Of a DNA stretch of 44,231 bases, positions 18,787 to 29,900 are shown piece by piece (the first letter of the stretch is position 1; every line of letters begins with the position of its first letter). The position numbers and the translations under genes are program-made. The stretch is from Staphylococcus simiae. Its GTDB lineage: Bacteria > Bacillota > Bacilli > Staphylococcales > Staphylococcaceae. A model generated the notes under the pieces. The model did no database searches. It was not told the origin of the DNA and saw only the letters and a list, made by a program, of their open reading frames with translations. Where the stretch lies: positions 1-44,231 of the forward strand of contig NZ_PPQR01000034.1 of assembly GCF_002902085.1 (NCBI RefSeq), written 5' to 3'.

Positions 18787-18899
18787 AATCAATTTCCTCC
18801 TTAAATTGTATATACTCCTCAATCTGAGTTAAGCGTTGGAGAATCGACTCACTAAGAAAGAGGTGTGACATAATTATCCTAAAATAATTACATGCAACT

Positions 18900-19871
18900 T
18901 TAAATATTATAAGATACTTCATCACCAAAATCAACAGATAATAAATATTTAGCTTGCTCTTTATCTTCATTCATTTGCTTAACTAAAGGATCAATACCAT
19001 CAAACTTAACCTCTGGTCTTAAAAAGTGATGCCAATAAACGACAACACGTTCACCATATATATTTTCATCAAAATCAAAAATATTAACTTCTATAACAAC
19101 GTCTGCTTTTTGAGGATCATGAAATGTTGGTTTAACTCCGATATTAGCAACTCCACGATATAATTTATTTTCAGCACCAATTTCTATACTAACAGCATAG
19201 ACACCGATACGTGGTAATAAGTAGTCATCACTAGGTTGAATGTTAGCAGTTGGGAAGCCGATAGTACGACCTCGTTTTTCACCTTGAACTACAGTTCCTT
19301 TTATAGAATAAATGTAACCAAGTTCTCTATTAGCTTTTTGAAGTTCTCCGTCTAATAACGCTTGTCTAATCTCAGTAGTTGAAATTTTTTCGTCATCAAA
19401 TTCCTGTTTTTTAACAATCGTAGTATTAAATTCATTATATTCTTTTAACACTGACATATTGCCTTTACCAAATTTGCCAAATGTAAAGTCAAAACCTGCA
19501 ATAACTTCTTTGACGTGGTTATTAATAACATAGTCCTGCACAAATTCTTCAGCTGTGACATTAGCAAATCTAGAAGAAAAATTAACAACGATACAATAAT
19601 CAATGTCATGTTGCGCAATTTTTTCTAGTTTATCTGCAAGTGGCGTTAAATATGTTGTTCTCTTACGCTTTGGGTTTAAAACAACTGATGGATGCGGATC
19701 GAATGTCATCACAGCTTTTTTTAATTGATGTTCTTTTGCTTTATCATTTAAAATTTCAAAAACTTTATCATGGCCTTTGTGCATACCATCAAAAAAGCCA
19801 AATGCCATTGCTACATCCTCATTTATATATTGATCTTTTTGTATAGGATGTGTCACTTCTATGACTTTCAT
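18900..19871 (-). CDS. ribF: Bifunctional riboflavin kinase/FAD synthetase
   Basis: Makes FMN from riboflavin and then FAD. 323 aa. The N-terminal nucleotidyltransferase domain has GFFDGMHKGH at 25-34 (HxGH type), and the C-terminal kinase domain carries RGRTIGFPTAN at 200-210. ATG with AAGGAGA about 9 nt upstream. It follows truB by 14 bp and is likely cotranscribed with it. Confidence 0.97.
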   Translation of the reverse strand: MKVIEVTHPIQKDQYINEDVAMAFGFFDGMHKGHDKVFEILNDKAKEHQLKKAVMTFDPHPSVVLNPKRKRTTYLTPLADKLEKIAQHDIDYCIVVNFSSRFANVTAEEFVQDYVINNHVKEVIAGFDFTFGKFGKGNMSVLKEYNEFNTTIVKKQEFDDEKISTTEIRQALLDGELQKANRELGYIYSIKGTVVQGEKRGRTIGFPTANIQPSDDYLLPRIGVYAVSIEIGAENKLYRGVANIGVKPTFHDPQKADVVIEVNIFDFDENIYGERVVVYWHHFLRPEVKFDGIDPLVKQMNEDKEQAKYLLSVDFGDEVSYNI

Positions 19872-19885
19872 AATTCATATCTCCT

Positions 19886-20803
19886 TTAGTTAAAGACTTT
19901 TTTAGGTTTGATTTCTGCAGATTTATCAGGATGAATCATATAAATAGCCAATGCTTTCTTCGTACTATGATCAATAAAAACAACTTGTTCATTAAATTGT
20001 TGCTTGAATTGTCGTGTATAAAATTTTTGGCCATTTAAAATTCGTTGCTTCACTTGTGGATCTTCTATAATTATCTGAGACAAACCCTTTAACCCATATT
20101 CTATAGGAAACAATTTAGTTTGTAATGAATCATGCTCATGTAATACTTTAATATCTTCTAAACTTAAACTATCCTCTAATTTAAAGCCACCAGATTCAAT
20201 TCTAGTTAATTTAGACATATGTGCAGGGAATTCTAACGCTTTCCCGATATCCGTGGCAAGTGTGCGAATATAAGTGCCCTTACCACAAGTAACAGTAATA
20301 TCAAAGTTACATTCATTATCTGTGAAATTCAATTCTGAAATTCGTTTAATGTTATAAATCATTACTGTTCTAGTTGGTCGTTCGACTGTCTCATTATTTC
20401 TAGCATATTCATACAATTTTTTACCATTAACTTTAACAGATGAATACATTGGCGGTGTCTGACTTATATGACCTTGGAAGTGTTGCAACACATCATCTAC
20501 TTGATCAACAGTAATTCCCCCAACGTCAACATTACTTTGCGCTATTGTTTCACCAGTTTGATCTTCGGTTGTCGTACTACGACCGATTGTGATAGTTGCT
20601 ACATATGATTTACCCATATCCATAATATAATCACTAATTCTTGTAGCTGGTCCAATACAGATTGGTAAAACACCATCAACTTCTGGATCTAATGTTCCGG
20701 TATGACCAATTTTTTTAGTTTTTAATATTTTACGTAATTTAAAGACCACATCATGACTTGTTAGTCCACGTTCTTTATACACTGGCAAAATACCGTTATA
20801 CAT
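19886..20803 (-). CDS. truB: tRNA pseudouridine(55) synthase
   Basis: Forms pseudouridine 55 in the T-loop of tRNAs. 305 aa; the catalytic aspartate is D39 in GHTGTLDPE, followed by GVLPICIG, and the C-terminal part contains the PUA-like tail. The ATG at 20801-20803 is preceded by AGGTGA; an in-frame ATG 15 codons upstream lacks a ribosome site. A good promoter lies at 20874-20902, separating it from rbfA. Confidence 0.97.
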   Translation of the reverse strand: MYNGILPVYKERGLTSHDVVFKLRKILKTKKIGHTGTLDPEVDGVLPICIGPATRISDYIMDMGKSYVATITIGRSTTTEDQTGETIAQSNVDVGGITVDQVDDVLQHFQGHISQTPPMYSSVKVNGKKLYEYARNNETVERPTRTVMIYNIKRISELNFTDNECNFDITVTCGKGTYIRTLATDIGKALEFPAHMSKLTRIESGGFKLEDSLSLEDIKVLHEHDSLQTKLFPIEYGLKGLSQIIIEDPQVKQRILNGQKFYTRQFKQQFNEQVVFIDHSTKKALAIYMIHPDKSAEIKPKKVFN

Positions 20804-21129
20804 CTTTTCACCTACTTTATTAATTTTAAGAATCTTAGTTTTGAGCATGATTATTATTAATTATTAAAAATATATTGTAATTTTATAGTACTAGATTGGC
20901 AAATCTTTAATAGATGCATACTAAACATAAAATGTTTGATACCAAAATTGGCATAATGAAAGACCATTAATAGTAAAAATTTCAATACAATTTGCAAGCA
21001 TGCCTATTTTACGATAATTTTCACATAAAAAAAGGAATATGTTACAAAAACTTTGTACTCAATCATTCGCAACTGCATGCTTTAAATTGAATAAGAAGTT
21101 TGTTTAACACATCCCAGATTACTAATTTG
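20804..21129. other. rbfA-truB intergenic region
   Basis: A gap of 326 bp. It contains the truB promoter (20874-20902) and its leader. A weak hairpin with a T-run near 21022-21056 could end the rbfA transcript. GCATGC repeats at about 20997 and 21076 form a short distant inverted repeat of doubtful meaning. No gene is seen. Confidence 0.5.
20874..20902 (-). promoter_or_regulatory. SigA-type promoter of truB-ribF
   Basis: Minus strand TTGCCA (20897-20902), 17-nt spacer, TACAAT (20874-20879): five of six at each box. Confidence 0.65.
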
Positions 21130-21483
21130 CTAATATTTATCTTGTTTGTGTAAATCTTGAATCATGCGTTCAATTTTATTACCATATTCAATTGATTCAT
21201 CATATTCATACATTAACTCTGGTATAATACGTAATCTCATTCTTGAACCTAATTCAGATTTTATAAAACCTTTTGCCTTTTCTAATGCTTTAAAAGTATC
21301 TTCGACTTCTTTTTTATTACCGAGAACCGTTAAGAAGACCTTCGCTTGTGATAAATCATTAGTTAATACAACATCTGTAATCGTAATAAAACCAACACGT
21401 GGATCTTTTACTTTATTGTTGATGATATCCATTAATTCTTTTTTCATTTGTTCACCAACACGTTCTGCTCTCATATTACTCAT
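21130..21483 (-). CDS. rbfA: Ribosome-binding factor A
   Basis: KH-fold factor that binds the 30S subunit and helps 16S rRNA 5'-end maturation, needed especially in the cold. 117 aa, starting [17 protein letters not shown], with the RbfA core [18 protein letters not shown] and the later [10 protein letters not shown]. The start is ATG at 21481-21483 with AGAGGTGA just upstream; a longer in-frame extension (35 codons) lacks a ribosome site and is not conserved in known RbfA lengths. It is separated from infB by an inserted small ORF and terminator. Confidence 0.96.
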   Translation of the reverse strand: MSNMRAERVGEQMKKELMDIINNKVKDPRVGFITITDVVLTNDLSQAKVFLTVLGNKKEVEDTFKALEKAKGFIKSELGSRMRLRIIPELMYEYDESIEYGNKIERMIQDLHKQDKY

Positions 21484-21658
21484 TATGTCACCTCTTTCAT
21501 CTCTGTTATTAAGTTTATTGATAGTTATGTCATCCATATAACTTTTTAGTTCACACGTTATTTTAATAAATTCAGCATACAAAATCAAATGTTGTCTATA
21601 TTTTTTAGTAGATTATATGTTTACTGTTAAAAATTATAAAAGAATAATATATATGGCA

Positions 21659-21922
21659 TTAGAATATCATGTAAATAAAAATGGTAACGATAATTAGCAT
21701 ATAAGGTAATATTGTAAGTAGATACCACTTACCTTTTTGTTGTAAATTCATTGATTCTGGGACCAATAATTCAAAGAAAAAAGTTGGTATAACTATAAGT
21801 AACAGTAAAACAAACATTGTCATTATATTTCTAGAGTAGAAATCTGTAAGACTTAACGAAAATATTACAAGTATCACCAAATTCATTAGTGTAAAATGGA
21901 AACGTTCGATAAGCTGACTCAA
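21659..21922 (-). CDS. Small three-helix membrane protein, unknown
   Basis: 87-aa hydrophobic ORF in the same direction as its neighbours. Three predicted membrane segments: about 10-29 (MNLVILVIFSLSLTDF), 33-55 (MTMFVLLLLIVIPTFFFELL) and 67-87. The start is TTG at 21920-21922 with AGGAG 9 nt upstream, a pattern shared with real genes in this window. It lies after the infB terminator and before rbfA, a position where I do not remember a gene in S. aureus. I do not recognise the family. It may be a lineage-specific gene or a fortuitous ORF; hydrophobic ORFs arise easily in T-rich DNA. Confidence 0.5.
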   Translation of the reverse strand: MSQLIERFHFTLMNLVILVIFSLSLTDFYSRNIMTMFVLLLLIVIPTFFFELLVPESMNLQQKGKWYLLTILPYMLIIVTIFIYMIF

Positions 21923-22182
21923 TTTACTACACTCCTAACAATTTTATAGCTAAATATTGAAGAAAGTTTAATAGTATTAAGTATTTGTATTTATTTAAAA
22001 TTGGAAATGATAGTTTAACAATGTACACTTTTAGCTGTTTAAGTATATGCAATCTTTATATTTTAGGCTGTTCAATATATATAATTTACAAAAAAATATA
22101 TATTAAACATTTATTTTCATAAAATTGCATTTCAGAACCCAGGACAAAAGTATTCGCACTTAACATTAAGCATTTGACAGTA

Positions 22183-22234
22183 ACTGACTGGTTTTCAAAA
22201 TGTTGATAAATCAACTTTTTAAAACCCAGTCAGT
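22183..22234. repeat. Long hairpin downstream of infB
   Basis: The arms ACTGACTGG-TTTT... and ...AAAA-CCCAGTCAGT pair over about 24 positions with two bulges or mismatches around a TAAA loop. It is not followed by a T-run on either strand. It sits 90 nt past the infB stop, after the true terminator. Confidence 0.6.
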
Positions 22235-22266
22235 CTTGCCATAGTTGTCATAAAGATACATAACCT

Positions 22267-22309
22267 AAAAAAACCGAAAATTAGTTGTTTTACTGACTTT
22301 CGGTTTTTT
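22267..22309 (-). terminator. Terminator of the rimP-infB operon
   Basis: AAAAACCGAAA (minus strand) pairs with TTTCGGTTTTT across an 18-nt loop, followed by further T. The A-runs and T-runs on both sides make it potentially bidirectional. Confidence 0.8.
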
Positions 22310-22323
22310 AATATTAAGCGATA

Positions 22324-24441
22324 TTATCTTTTTATTTCAACCATTTCGAATGCTTCAATAATGTCGCCTTCTTTTAAATCGTTGTAATTTTGAACAGTGA
22401 TACCACATTCATAGCCTTTTGCTACTTCTTTAGCATCATCTTTAAAACGTTTAAGTGTATCTAATTCACCTTCAAATTGAACAATACCATCACGAATAAT
22501 ACGCACGCCTGCGTTACGAGTAATTTTACCTTCAGTTACATAACAGCCCGCAATTGTTCCAACTTTAGAAACTTTAAATGTTTGACGTACTTCTGCTTGA
22601 CCAATAACTTGTTCTTCAAATTCAGGATCAAGTAGACCTTTCATTGCTGATTCAATTTCTTCAATAACGTTGTAAATAACTCTGTGTAAACGCATGTCTA
22701 CATTTTCAGCTTCAGCTGCACGTTTCGCACCAGAGTCTGGACGCACGTTAAAGCCGATAATAATACCATTTGATGCATTAGCTAAAGTTACATCAGACTC
22801 GTTAATAGCACCAACTGCAGTATGAATAATACGTACATTTACACCTTCAACATCTATTTTCATTAATGAAGCGGCTAATGCTTCTACAGATCCTTGCACA
22901 TCACCTTTAATAATGATATTAAGATCTTTCATTTCACCTTGTTTCATTTGTTCAAATAAATTATCAAGTGTTACATTTTTACTTTCCTGACGTTGTTGAA
23001 TAACACTAGCTTCATGTCTAGATTCACCAATTTTACGTGCTTGTTTTTCATCACTAAAGACTACGAAGCGATCACCAGCTTGAGGGACATCATTAATACC
23101 AGTTATTTCAACAGGTGTTGATGGTCCAGCTGTTTTAATTCTTTGACCTAAATCATTCACCATTGCGCGAATACGACCATACGTATTACCGACGACAATA
23201 GAGTCACCAACATTTAAAGTACCATTTTGAACTAATAATGAAGCTGATGGTCCACGTGATTTATCTAATTCTGCTTCAATAACAGTACCGACTGCACGTT
23301 TTTTAGGGTTAGCTTTTAATTCTTGCACTTCTGCAACTAAGCCAATCATTTCTAATAAATCTTCGATACCGTCACCACTTAATGCTGATAGTGGTACAAA
23401 GATTGTGTCACCGCCCCAATCTTCAGGCACTAAATTATATTCGGTTAACTCTTGCATAACTCGGTCTGGGTTAGAAGTTGGTTTATCAATTTTGTTTACT
23501 GCAACAATAATAGGTACTTCTGCCTCTTTAGCATGGTTAATGGCTTCAATTGTTTGTGGCATTACACCATCATCTGCTGCAACCACTAATATAGTGATAT
23601 CTGTTACTTGAGCACCACGTGCACGCATTGTAGTAAATGCAGCATGTCCAGGTGTATCTAGGAATGTGATTTTTTTACCATCATTGTCAATTTGATAAGC
23701 ACCAATATGTTGAGTGATACCTCCAGCTTCTCCTGCTGTCACTTTAGTATGTCGAATAGAGTCAAGTAATGTTGTTTTACCATGGTCAACGTGTCCCATA
23801 ATTGTAACTACCGCTGGTCTCTCAATTGCATCTGGATCATCTGTTTCATCGTCAAAATAAGTTGCTAAATCTTCTTCATTAATAACAACTTCTTCTTCAA
23901 GTTCTACACCATAATCATCTGCAATTAATTCTATTGTTTCTTGATCTAATGACTGATTAATATTAGCAACAATACCTAATAAGAATAACTTTTTGATAAT
24001 CTCTGATGATTCAACATTTAATTTCTCAGCAAATTCTCCTACTGTGATACCATCTTGATACGTAACTTTTGATGGAATTTCTTTTGGTTCTGCAGGTTGA
24101 TTATTTTGCTTTTTGTTGTTTTTATTATTTTTCTTGTTATTTTTATTATTCTTTTTATTGTTACCTTGTTGGTTGTTTGGTTTATTCTTTTGTTGTTTGT
24201 TATTTTGTTGATTTGGTTTGTTGCTTTGAGTTTTATTGCCTGATTTTTGGTGATTATTTTGAGTATCTTTGTTAGTCGTTTGTTCTTTTTTGAACTTTTT
24301 ATCCAATGCTTTGATTTGATCATCTTCCAAAGCTTGCATATGATTTGATACTTCTATGTTCATGCTTTTTAACTCATCTATAATTTCTTTACTCTTTAGA
24401 TTTAATTCTTTCGCATATTCGTAAATTCTTTTTTTACTCAT
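22324..24441 (-). CDS. infB: Translation initiation factor IF-2
   Basis: GTPase that brings fMet-tRNA to the 30S subunit and promotes subunit joining. 705 aa: a small N-terminal IF2_N domain (about 1-50), a low-complexity linker rich in Asn, Lys and Gln (about 50-118, repeating [10 protein letters not shown]), a second IF2_N domain (about 122-185), the G domain with GHVDHGKT at 216-223 and NKID, then beta-barrel and C-terminal tRNA-binding domains. ATG at 24439-24441 with TAAGGAGTG upstream, 4 nt after ylxQ. Last gene of the rimP-nusA operon. Confidence 0.98.
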   Translation of the reverse strand: MSKKRIYEYAKELNLKSKEIIDELKSMNIEVSNHMQALEDDQIKALDKKFKKEQTTNKDTQNNHQKSGNKTQSNKPNQQNNKQQKNKPNNQQGNNKKNNKNNKKNNKNNKKQNNQPAEPKEIPSKVTYQDGITVGEFAEKLNVESSEIIKKLFLLGIVANINQSLDQETIELIADDYGVELEEEVVINEEDLATYFDDETDDPDAIERPAVVTIMGHVDHGKTTLLDSIRHTKVTAGEAGGITQHIGAYQIDNDGKKITFLDTPGHAAFTTMRARGAQVTDITILVVAADDGVMPQTIEAINHAKEAEVPIIVAVNKIDKPTSNPDRVMQELTEYNLVPEDWGGDTIFVPLSALSGDGIEDLLEMIGLVAEVQELKANPKKRAVGTVIEAELDKSRGPSASLLVQNGTLNVGDSIVVGNTYGRIRAMVNDLGQRIKTAGPSTPVEITGINDVPQAGDRFVVFSDEKQARKIGESRHEASVIQQRQESKNVTLDNLFEQMKQGEMKDLNIIIKGDVQGSVEALAASLMKIDVEGVNVRIIHTAVGAINESDVTLANASNGIIIGFNVRPDSGAKRAAEAENVDMRLHRVIYNVIEEIESAMKGLLDPEFEEQVIGQAEVRQTFKVSKVGTIAGCYVTEGKITRNAGVRIIRDGIVQFEGELDTLKRFKDDAKEVAKGYECGITVQNYNDLKEGDIIEAFEMVEIKR

Positions 24442-24445
24442 ATAA

Positions 24446-24763
24446 TCACTCCTTATGATATTCATCTATCATTGATAGCAATTTTTTGGCAAACCCAGGA
24501 TCTGTAATCCCTACATTTACACGTTCTCCTTTGCCAAGTGCTATCCCCAATTCATTTCTCGTTCCAATGACGCGTACTGGAACTTTATAGCTGTTACATT
24601 TATCTTTAATTAACTTTGTAGTATTACTTGACGCGTCAGTAGCTATAATAGCCAATTTTAAATTGCGCTTTTTTATTTCATTAACAATGACTGATTCACC
24701 AGTTTTAACTTTACCTGCTCTCATGGCTAAACCTAAAAAATTAAAAATTTGGTCAGTTGTCAT
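24446..24763 (-). CDS. ylxQ: L7Ae-family RNA-binding protein YlxQ
   Basis: 105-aa protein of the L7Ae/L30e/S12e/Gadd45 fold that binds kink-turn RNA in related proteins; its cellular target is not established. [17 protein letters not shown] and [13 protein letters not shown] are typical of the family. Its ATG overlaps the rnpM stop (ATGA), so the two are coupled. Confidence 0.94.
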   Translation of the reverse strand: MTTDQIFNFLGLAMRAGKVKTGESVIVNEIKKRNLKLAIIATDASSNTTKLIKDKCNSYKVPVRVIGTRNELGIALGKGERVNVGITDPGFAKKLLSMIDEYHKE

Positions 24764-25044
24764 TTTGGAATCTCTTCTCTATAAATTAACCTAATAATTT
24801 CTTTATACACAGGAGCGAGTTGTTCCTTTGATGCTTTAAAATATTTCTCCAATACTTCTTTTTGTTGTGCTTGTTCTACCATGTTAACATTTTTAGAAAC
24901 ATAAGCACCTCTACCTTGTTGTTTACCTGAAGCATCAGCGAAAATTTCACCATCTTTGTTGATAACAACACGAATCATATCTTTTTTAGGATACATTTCG
25001 TTTGAAAGAATACATTTACGCATTGGAATTTTTTTCTTTTTCAT
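24760..25044 (-). CDS. rnpM: RNase P modulator RnpM (YlxR)
   Basis: 94-aa basic RNA-binding protein of the YlxR family (DUF448), lately reported to bind and modulate RNase P RNA in B. subtilis. It has the family signature PMRKCILS near the N-terminus and GRGAYV near 50. The start is ATG at 25042-25044 with GGAGTGA 8 nt upstream; the in-frame GTG three codons earlier falls inside that site. It lies between nusA (18 bp) and ylxQ (4-nt overlap). Confidence 0.93.
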   Translation of the reverse strand: MKKKKIPMRKCILSNEMYPKKDMIRVVINKDGEIFADASGKQQGRGAYVSKNVNMVEQAQQKEVLEKYFKASKEQLAPVYKEIIRLIYREEIPK

Positions 25045-25062
25045 AGACTTCACTCCAACTTA

Positions 25063-26262
25063 TTATTCTGATTCTTTTTCATCATCTGATTCAACAATTA
25101 ATTCAGCTGCTGTTAAATTTGTTTCATCTTTATCAATATCATCGATAACAATGTCTTCATTTTCACCTGCTACTGCAGCTTCTTCAATTACTTCTTCAGT
25201 TGCAACTACAGGATATATACCTGCTTCACGTGCATCTGTTTCAGATTTAATATCGATTTTCCAACCAGTCAATTTAGCAGCTAAGCGCGCATTTTGACCT
25301 CTTTTACCAATCGCTAATGATAATTGATAATCTGGTACCACTACAATAGTTGATTGATTTGCTTCATCGACAATGACTTCTAACACTTGTGAAGGGCTCA
25401 AAGCATTTTTAACAAATACTTTTGGATCTTCATTCCATTGAACGATATCAATCTTTTCTCCACCAAGTTCCTCGACTACTGCTTCAACACGGGCACCTTT
25501 AGCACCTACACATGCACCTACTGCATCAATATCTGGATTGTCAGAATACACACTAATTTTTGATCGATCTCCAGCTTCACGAGCAACTGATTTAACTACT
25601 ACAGTACCATCGTAAATCTCAGGTACTTCTTGTTCAAATAGACGTTTTAATAATCCAGGATGGCTTCGAGACACAAAAATTTGAGGTCCTTTTGTTGTTT
25701 GCTCAACTTTGTTTACATATACCTTAATGCGTTCATTCGGAATATATTTTTCATTAGGGTTTCTTTCAGCTTCTGAAAGTACAGCTTCTATACGACCTAA
25801 ATTAACATATACATATCTATGGTCAACACGATCGATAATTCCAGTTAATATATCTTCTTCTTTGTCAATAAACTCATCAAAAAGAATCTCACGTTCAGCG
25901 TCACGTAGACGTTGCATAACTGCTTGTTTTGCAGCTTGTGCACCAACTCTACCAAAATCTTTAGGTGTGACATCCTCTTCATAAATATCTCCAACTTCGT
26001 ATGCAGGATTTTTAACTAAAGCAGTACTTAAATCTACTTCATCTCTGTCGTCAAAAACTTCTTCAACTACTTGTTTACGTGCAATAACTTTAAATGTTCC
26101 TTGATCCATGTTCAACTCAACACGTACGTTTCTTGCGCTATCGTAGTTCTTTTTGTAGGCTGTGATTAATGCAGCTTCTATCGCATCTATCAACACTTCT
26201 CTAGGGATTTTCTTTTCTTTTTCTAAGTATTCAGTTGCTAATAATAGTTCATTACTTGACAC
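25063..26262 (-). CDS. nusA: Transcription termination/antitermination protein NusA
   Basis: RNA polymerase-associated elongation factor controlling pausing, termination and antitermination. 399 aa: N-terminal RNAP-binding domain (1-125), S1 (about 130-200), KH1 and KH2 (about 205-345, with VGACVGAKGARVEAV and LAIGKRGQNARLAAKLTG), then a short acidic tail rather than the AR repeats of E. coli NusA. The start is GTG at 26260-26262 with GGAGGA 7 nt before it. It follows rimP by 20 bp. Confidence 0.97.
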   Translation of the reverse strand: MSSNELLLATEYLEKEKKIPREVLIDAIEAALITAYKKNYDSARNVRVELNMDQGTFKVIARKQVVEEVFDDRDEVDLSTALVKNPAYEVGDIYEEDVTPKDFGRVGAQAAKQAVMQRLRDAEREILFDEFIDKEEDILTGIIDRVDHRYVYVNLGRIEAVLSEAERNPNEKYIPNERIKVYVNKVEQTTKGPQIFVSRSHPGLLKRLFEQEVPEIYDGTVVVKSVAREAGDRSKISVYSDNPDIDAVGACVGAKGARVEAVVEELGGEKIDIVQWNEDPKVFVKNALSPSQVLEVIVDEANQSTIVVVPDYQLSLAIGKRGQNARLAAKLTGWKIDIKSETDAREAGIYPVVATEEVIEEAAVAGENEDIVIDDIDKDETNLTAAELIVESDDEKESE

Positions 26263-26282
26263 GGTTTTTCCTCCTCATCACG

Positions 26283-26750
26283 TTAAAGCATAACTGCGTG
26301 ACGTACTTTTGCAATTTTATCTCGTGGTATTTCTATATCTTTTGTTCTTGATTTAATTTTCACCTGCACAACGATATAATCGTCATCAACAGATTTTAGA
26401 ACACCCAACCATTCTTTACTGCCTTCGATAGGTAAATACAATGAGACGAATATAGGTTGATTGACGGCATTATAAAAGTCTTGTTCTTTTTTAATTGGAC
26501 GTTCAGCTCCAGGTGATGCTACATCTAAATAGTACATTTCCGGAATAGGATCATTGGCATCCATAGCTTCACTGATACGTTCAGAAGCTAATGTACAGTC
26601 ATTTAAATCAACGCCGCCTTCTTTATCAATTGAAATACGTAAAAAATGATCTTTACCTTCTTTAACATATTCAATATCTACAAGCTCATAGTTTAATTCG
26701 TCCATTATTGGTTGAATAATTGTTTCAACTTGTTCAGTTATTTTACTCAT
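26283..26750 (-). CDS. rimP: Ribosome maturation factor RimP
   Basis: 155-aa factor for 30S subunit assembly. It has the family pattern ELVDIEYVKEG, LRISIDKEGGVDLNDC and YYLDVASPGAERP in an N-terminal alpha/beta domain, and a C-terminal SH3-like barrel. The start is ATG at 26748-26750, with AAGGAGG 5 nt upstream; the longer in-frame ORF would start inside the leader hairpin. First gene of the rimP-nusA-rnpM-ylxQ-infB operon. Confidence 0.97.
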   Translation of the reverse strand: MSKITEQVETIIQPIMDELNYELVDIEYVKEGKDHFLRISIDKEGGVDLNDCTLASERISEAMDANDPIPEMYYLDVASPGAERPIKKEQDFYNAVNQPIFVSLYLPIEGSKEWLGVLKSVDDDYIVVQVKIKSRTKDIEIPRDKIAKVRHAVML

Positions 26751-26751
26751 A

Positions 26752-26807
26752 CAGGCCTCCTTTTTTGGCAAATAGAAAAGAGCGGGAATTCCCCACTCTT
26801 CTGCCTG
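26752..26807 (-). promoter_or_regulatory. Candidate rimP leader hairpin
   Basis: On the minus strand GGCA + AAGAGTGGG pair with CCCGCTCTT + TGCC (26767-26805), directly before the rimP Shine-Dalgarno. The base CAGGC (26803-26807) could alternatively pair with GCCTG (26752-26756), which covers the gap between Shine-Dalgarno and start codon. The two pairings share bases and exclude each other, as in a translational switch. Structured leaders before rimP are known in other bacteria; equivalence is not shown. Confidence 0.5.
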
Positions 26808-26946
26808 AGTCACTAATTTTTTAAGCAAATTAATTATATCATAAGTTGCATGACTAAACAAATAACTATATATCGTAACTCTATTATATGATTGTTATAC
26901 AAAATTATAACTTAATATCTAATACTTTAAGTAGACTGTTATTAAG

Positions 26947-29900
26947 TTACATATCGAAAATAGATAATTGCGCCTTATCTGGTAAGTTTGGCAGTGAACC
27001 TAGCTCATCTAAATAATCAATTACTTTTTGGGAAAGTCCTGCTTTTTTATTTAAATCTTCTTTAGATAAAAACGGTCCTTCATCTCGTGCTTCAACAATA
27101 CGTTTGGCAACATTTTCACCTAAGCCTGGCACAGAAATAAATGGCGGAATTAACGTATCATCTTCGATGACAAATTCAAACGCTTTACTCTTTTCTAAGC
27201 TTATAGGCTGCATGCTATAGCCTCGGTGTGCCATTTCATTCATAATTTCTAACACTGTTAAAACGTCTTTTTCTTTTTTACCTAAATCCATATAACGAGA
27301 ATACATATCTTTAACAGTGTTTCTTATGCCTGTTTTATCTTTAATCATTGTGATTAAATCAAAATCTGACGCTCTAATTGTAAAATAAGCAGCATAATAA
27401 TATAACGGATGATGTACTTTAAAATAGGCGATTCTTAAAGCCATTAAGACGTAAGCTGCAGCATGGGCTTTCGGGAACATATATTTAATTTTCAAACAAG
27501 AATCTAAATACCAATCAGGTACATTATTTTCCTTCATAGCCGCTTCCATTTCATCACTTAAACCTTTACCTTTACGCACAGATTCCATTATTTTAAATGC
27601 CATAGATGGTTCTAACCCTGCATACATTAAGTAAACCATAATATCATCACGACAACCAATAACACTAGATAAATCACAAATACCAGCTTTAATTAGTTCT
27701 TGTGCATTTCCTAGCCACACATCAGTACCATGTGACAATCCAGATATTTGTACTAACTCTGAAAATGATGTTGGTTTAGTATCTTCCAACATTTGACGTA
27801 CAAATCCAGTACCAAATTCAGGAACACCGAACGTACCTGTTTTACATAAAATTTCATCTTCAGTAACACCTAAACTTTCTGGACTACTAAAAATTTTCAT
27901 AACATCTTTATCATCTACTGGTATTGTTTTAGGGTCAATTCCAGATAAATCTTGAAGCATACGAATCATCGTTGGATCATCGTGTCCTAATATATCAAGT
28001 TTCAATACATTGTCATGAATTGAATGGAAATCAAAATGCGTTGTCATCCAAGCGGAATTTTGATCATCAGCTGGATATTGTATCGGTGTAAAATCATATA
28101 TGTCCATATAATCTGGTACTACAATGATACCTCCTGGATGTTGTCCGGTAGTACGTTTTACGCCTGTACAACCTTTAACAAGACGATCAATTTCTGCACC
28201 ACGTTTATGAATACCTTGGTCGTTTAAATAACCTTTGACATATCCAAAGGCAGTCTTTTCAGCAACAGTACCGATTGTGCCGGCTCTAAAGACTTTGTCC
28301 TCACCGAATAACACCTTAGTATAGTTATGCGCATTGGGTTGATACTCACCACTAAAGTTTAAGTCGATATCAGGTACTTTATCTCCTTTAAATCCTAAGA
28401 AAGTTTCGAAAGGTATATCTTGTCCTTCTTTTATTAATGGTGCACCACATGTATCGCAATTTTTGTCTGGTAAGTCAAACCCTGAGCCAACAGAACCATC
28501 ATTAAAGAACTCACTCGTCTTACAATTTGGACAAATATAATGTGGCGGCAATGGATTAACCTCTGTTATTTCAGTCATAGTAGCAACAAAGCTAGAGCCA
28601 ACAGAACCACGTGACCCTACAAGGTAACCATCATCTAATGATTTTTTAACTAAACGTTGTGAGATTAGATAAATAACCGCAAATCCATTCCCTATAATAC
28701 TAGTCAATTCTTTTTCTAATCTATCAATAACAATTTGAGGTAACTCTTCACCATACAACTTACGTGCATTGGAATAACTTAATTCTCTAATTTCTTCATT
28801 TGCACCTTCCATACGTGGTGTGAATAAATCATCTTTAATCGGTACGACTTTATCAATACGATCAGCTAAGTCATTAGTATTTTTGACAACAACTTCATAC
28901 GCTTTATCTTCACCTAAAAAATGTAATTCATTTAGCATTTCATCTGTGGTTCTAAAATGTGCTTCTGGTAATGTTGATCTATTTAACGGGTTACCTGGTT
29001 GTGATGCAATTAATATTTTACGGGCAATCGCATCATGTTCATAAAGATAATGTGCGTTACCTGTTGCTATGACAGGAATTCCTACTGTATCCCCAGCATG
29101 GATCAGTCTTTGATATATTTCCTGTAATGTTTCATTATCACGTATTAATTCTCTATCTATTAAATCTTGATAAAGTGCTGGTGGTTGAATTTCAATATAA
29201 TCATAATATTTGGCAATATTTTCTACCTGACTTTGATCTTTTTGCATAACTGCAGTAAATAATTCGCCCTCATCACATGCTGTACCAACTAAAATTCCTT
29301 CTCTATATTCATTTAACAATGAACGTGGAATTCTAGGTGTTCTATAATAATATTGGACTAATGATGCACTTACTATTTTAAATAAATTTTTCAAGCCTTG
29401 TTGGTTTTGAACAATTAATGTTACGTGATTGGGTCTAGCACGTTTATAGGCATCTTCATTACTAAGCTTTTTATTAATGTCTGCATGATTATTTACGCCA
29501 AGTTCTTTCATTTGTTGTACCATTTTTATGAAAATGTAAGCTGTTGCTTCAGTATCATAAATAGCGCGGTGATGTTGTGTTAACTCTACACCATATTTTT
29601 TAGCTAAGAAATTCAAGCCATGTTTACCATATTCCGTGTTAATTGTTCGCGACAACTCTAATGTATCAATAACACCATTTGTTGAAGTACCAAAGCCAAG
29701 TCTCTCATATCCAGTATCAATAAAGCCCATATCAAAGGATGCATTATGAGCAACAAATATGGCATCCCCAACCCAGTCTTTAAATTCAGTCAACACTTCC
29801 TCTATTTCAGGGGCGTCAACTAACATATCATCTGTAATATGCGTTAGATTAATGATAGTTTCTGATAATCGTTCGTGTGGATTACTGAAACGTTCAAATT

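Larger units (their letters stand above)
21923..22323. other. infB-downstream intergenic region
   Basis: A gap of 401 bp holding the infB terminator (22267-22309), a long hairpin without T-tract (22183-22234), and about 250 bp of AT-rich DNA that must contain any promoter for the 87-aa ORF. I found no strong -35/-10 pair there. Confidence 0.5.

Noticed and set aside
20980-21080. 23-codon frame MQLRMIEYKVFVTYSFFYV between rbfA and truB
   Set aside because: No ribosome site and length within chance expectation.
21484-21588. 35-codon N-terminal extension of rbfA
   Set aside because: No ribosome site before it, and RbfA proteins begin near MSNMRAERV.
24039-24323. Lysine- and asparagine-rich frame inside infB
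   Set aside because: It is an out-of-frame reading of the low-complexity IF-2 linker.
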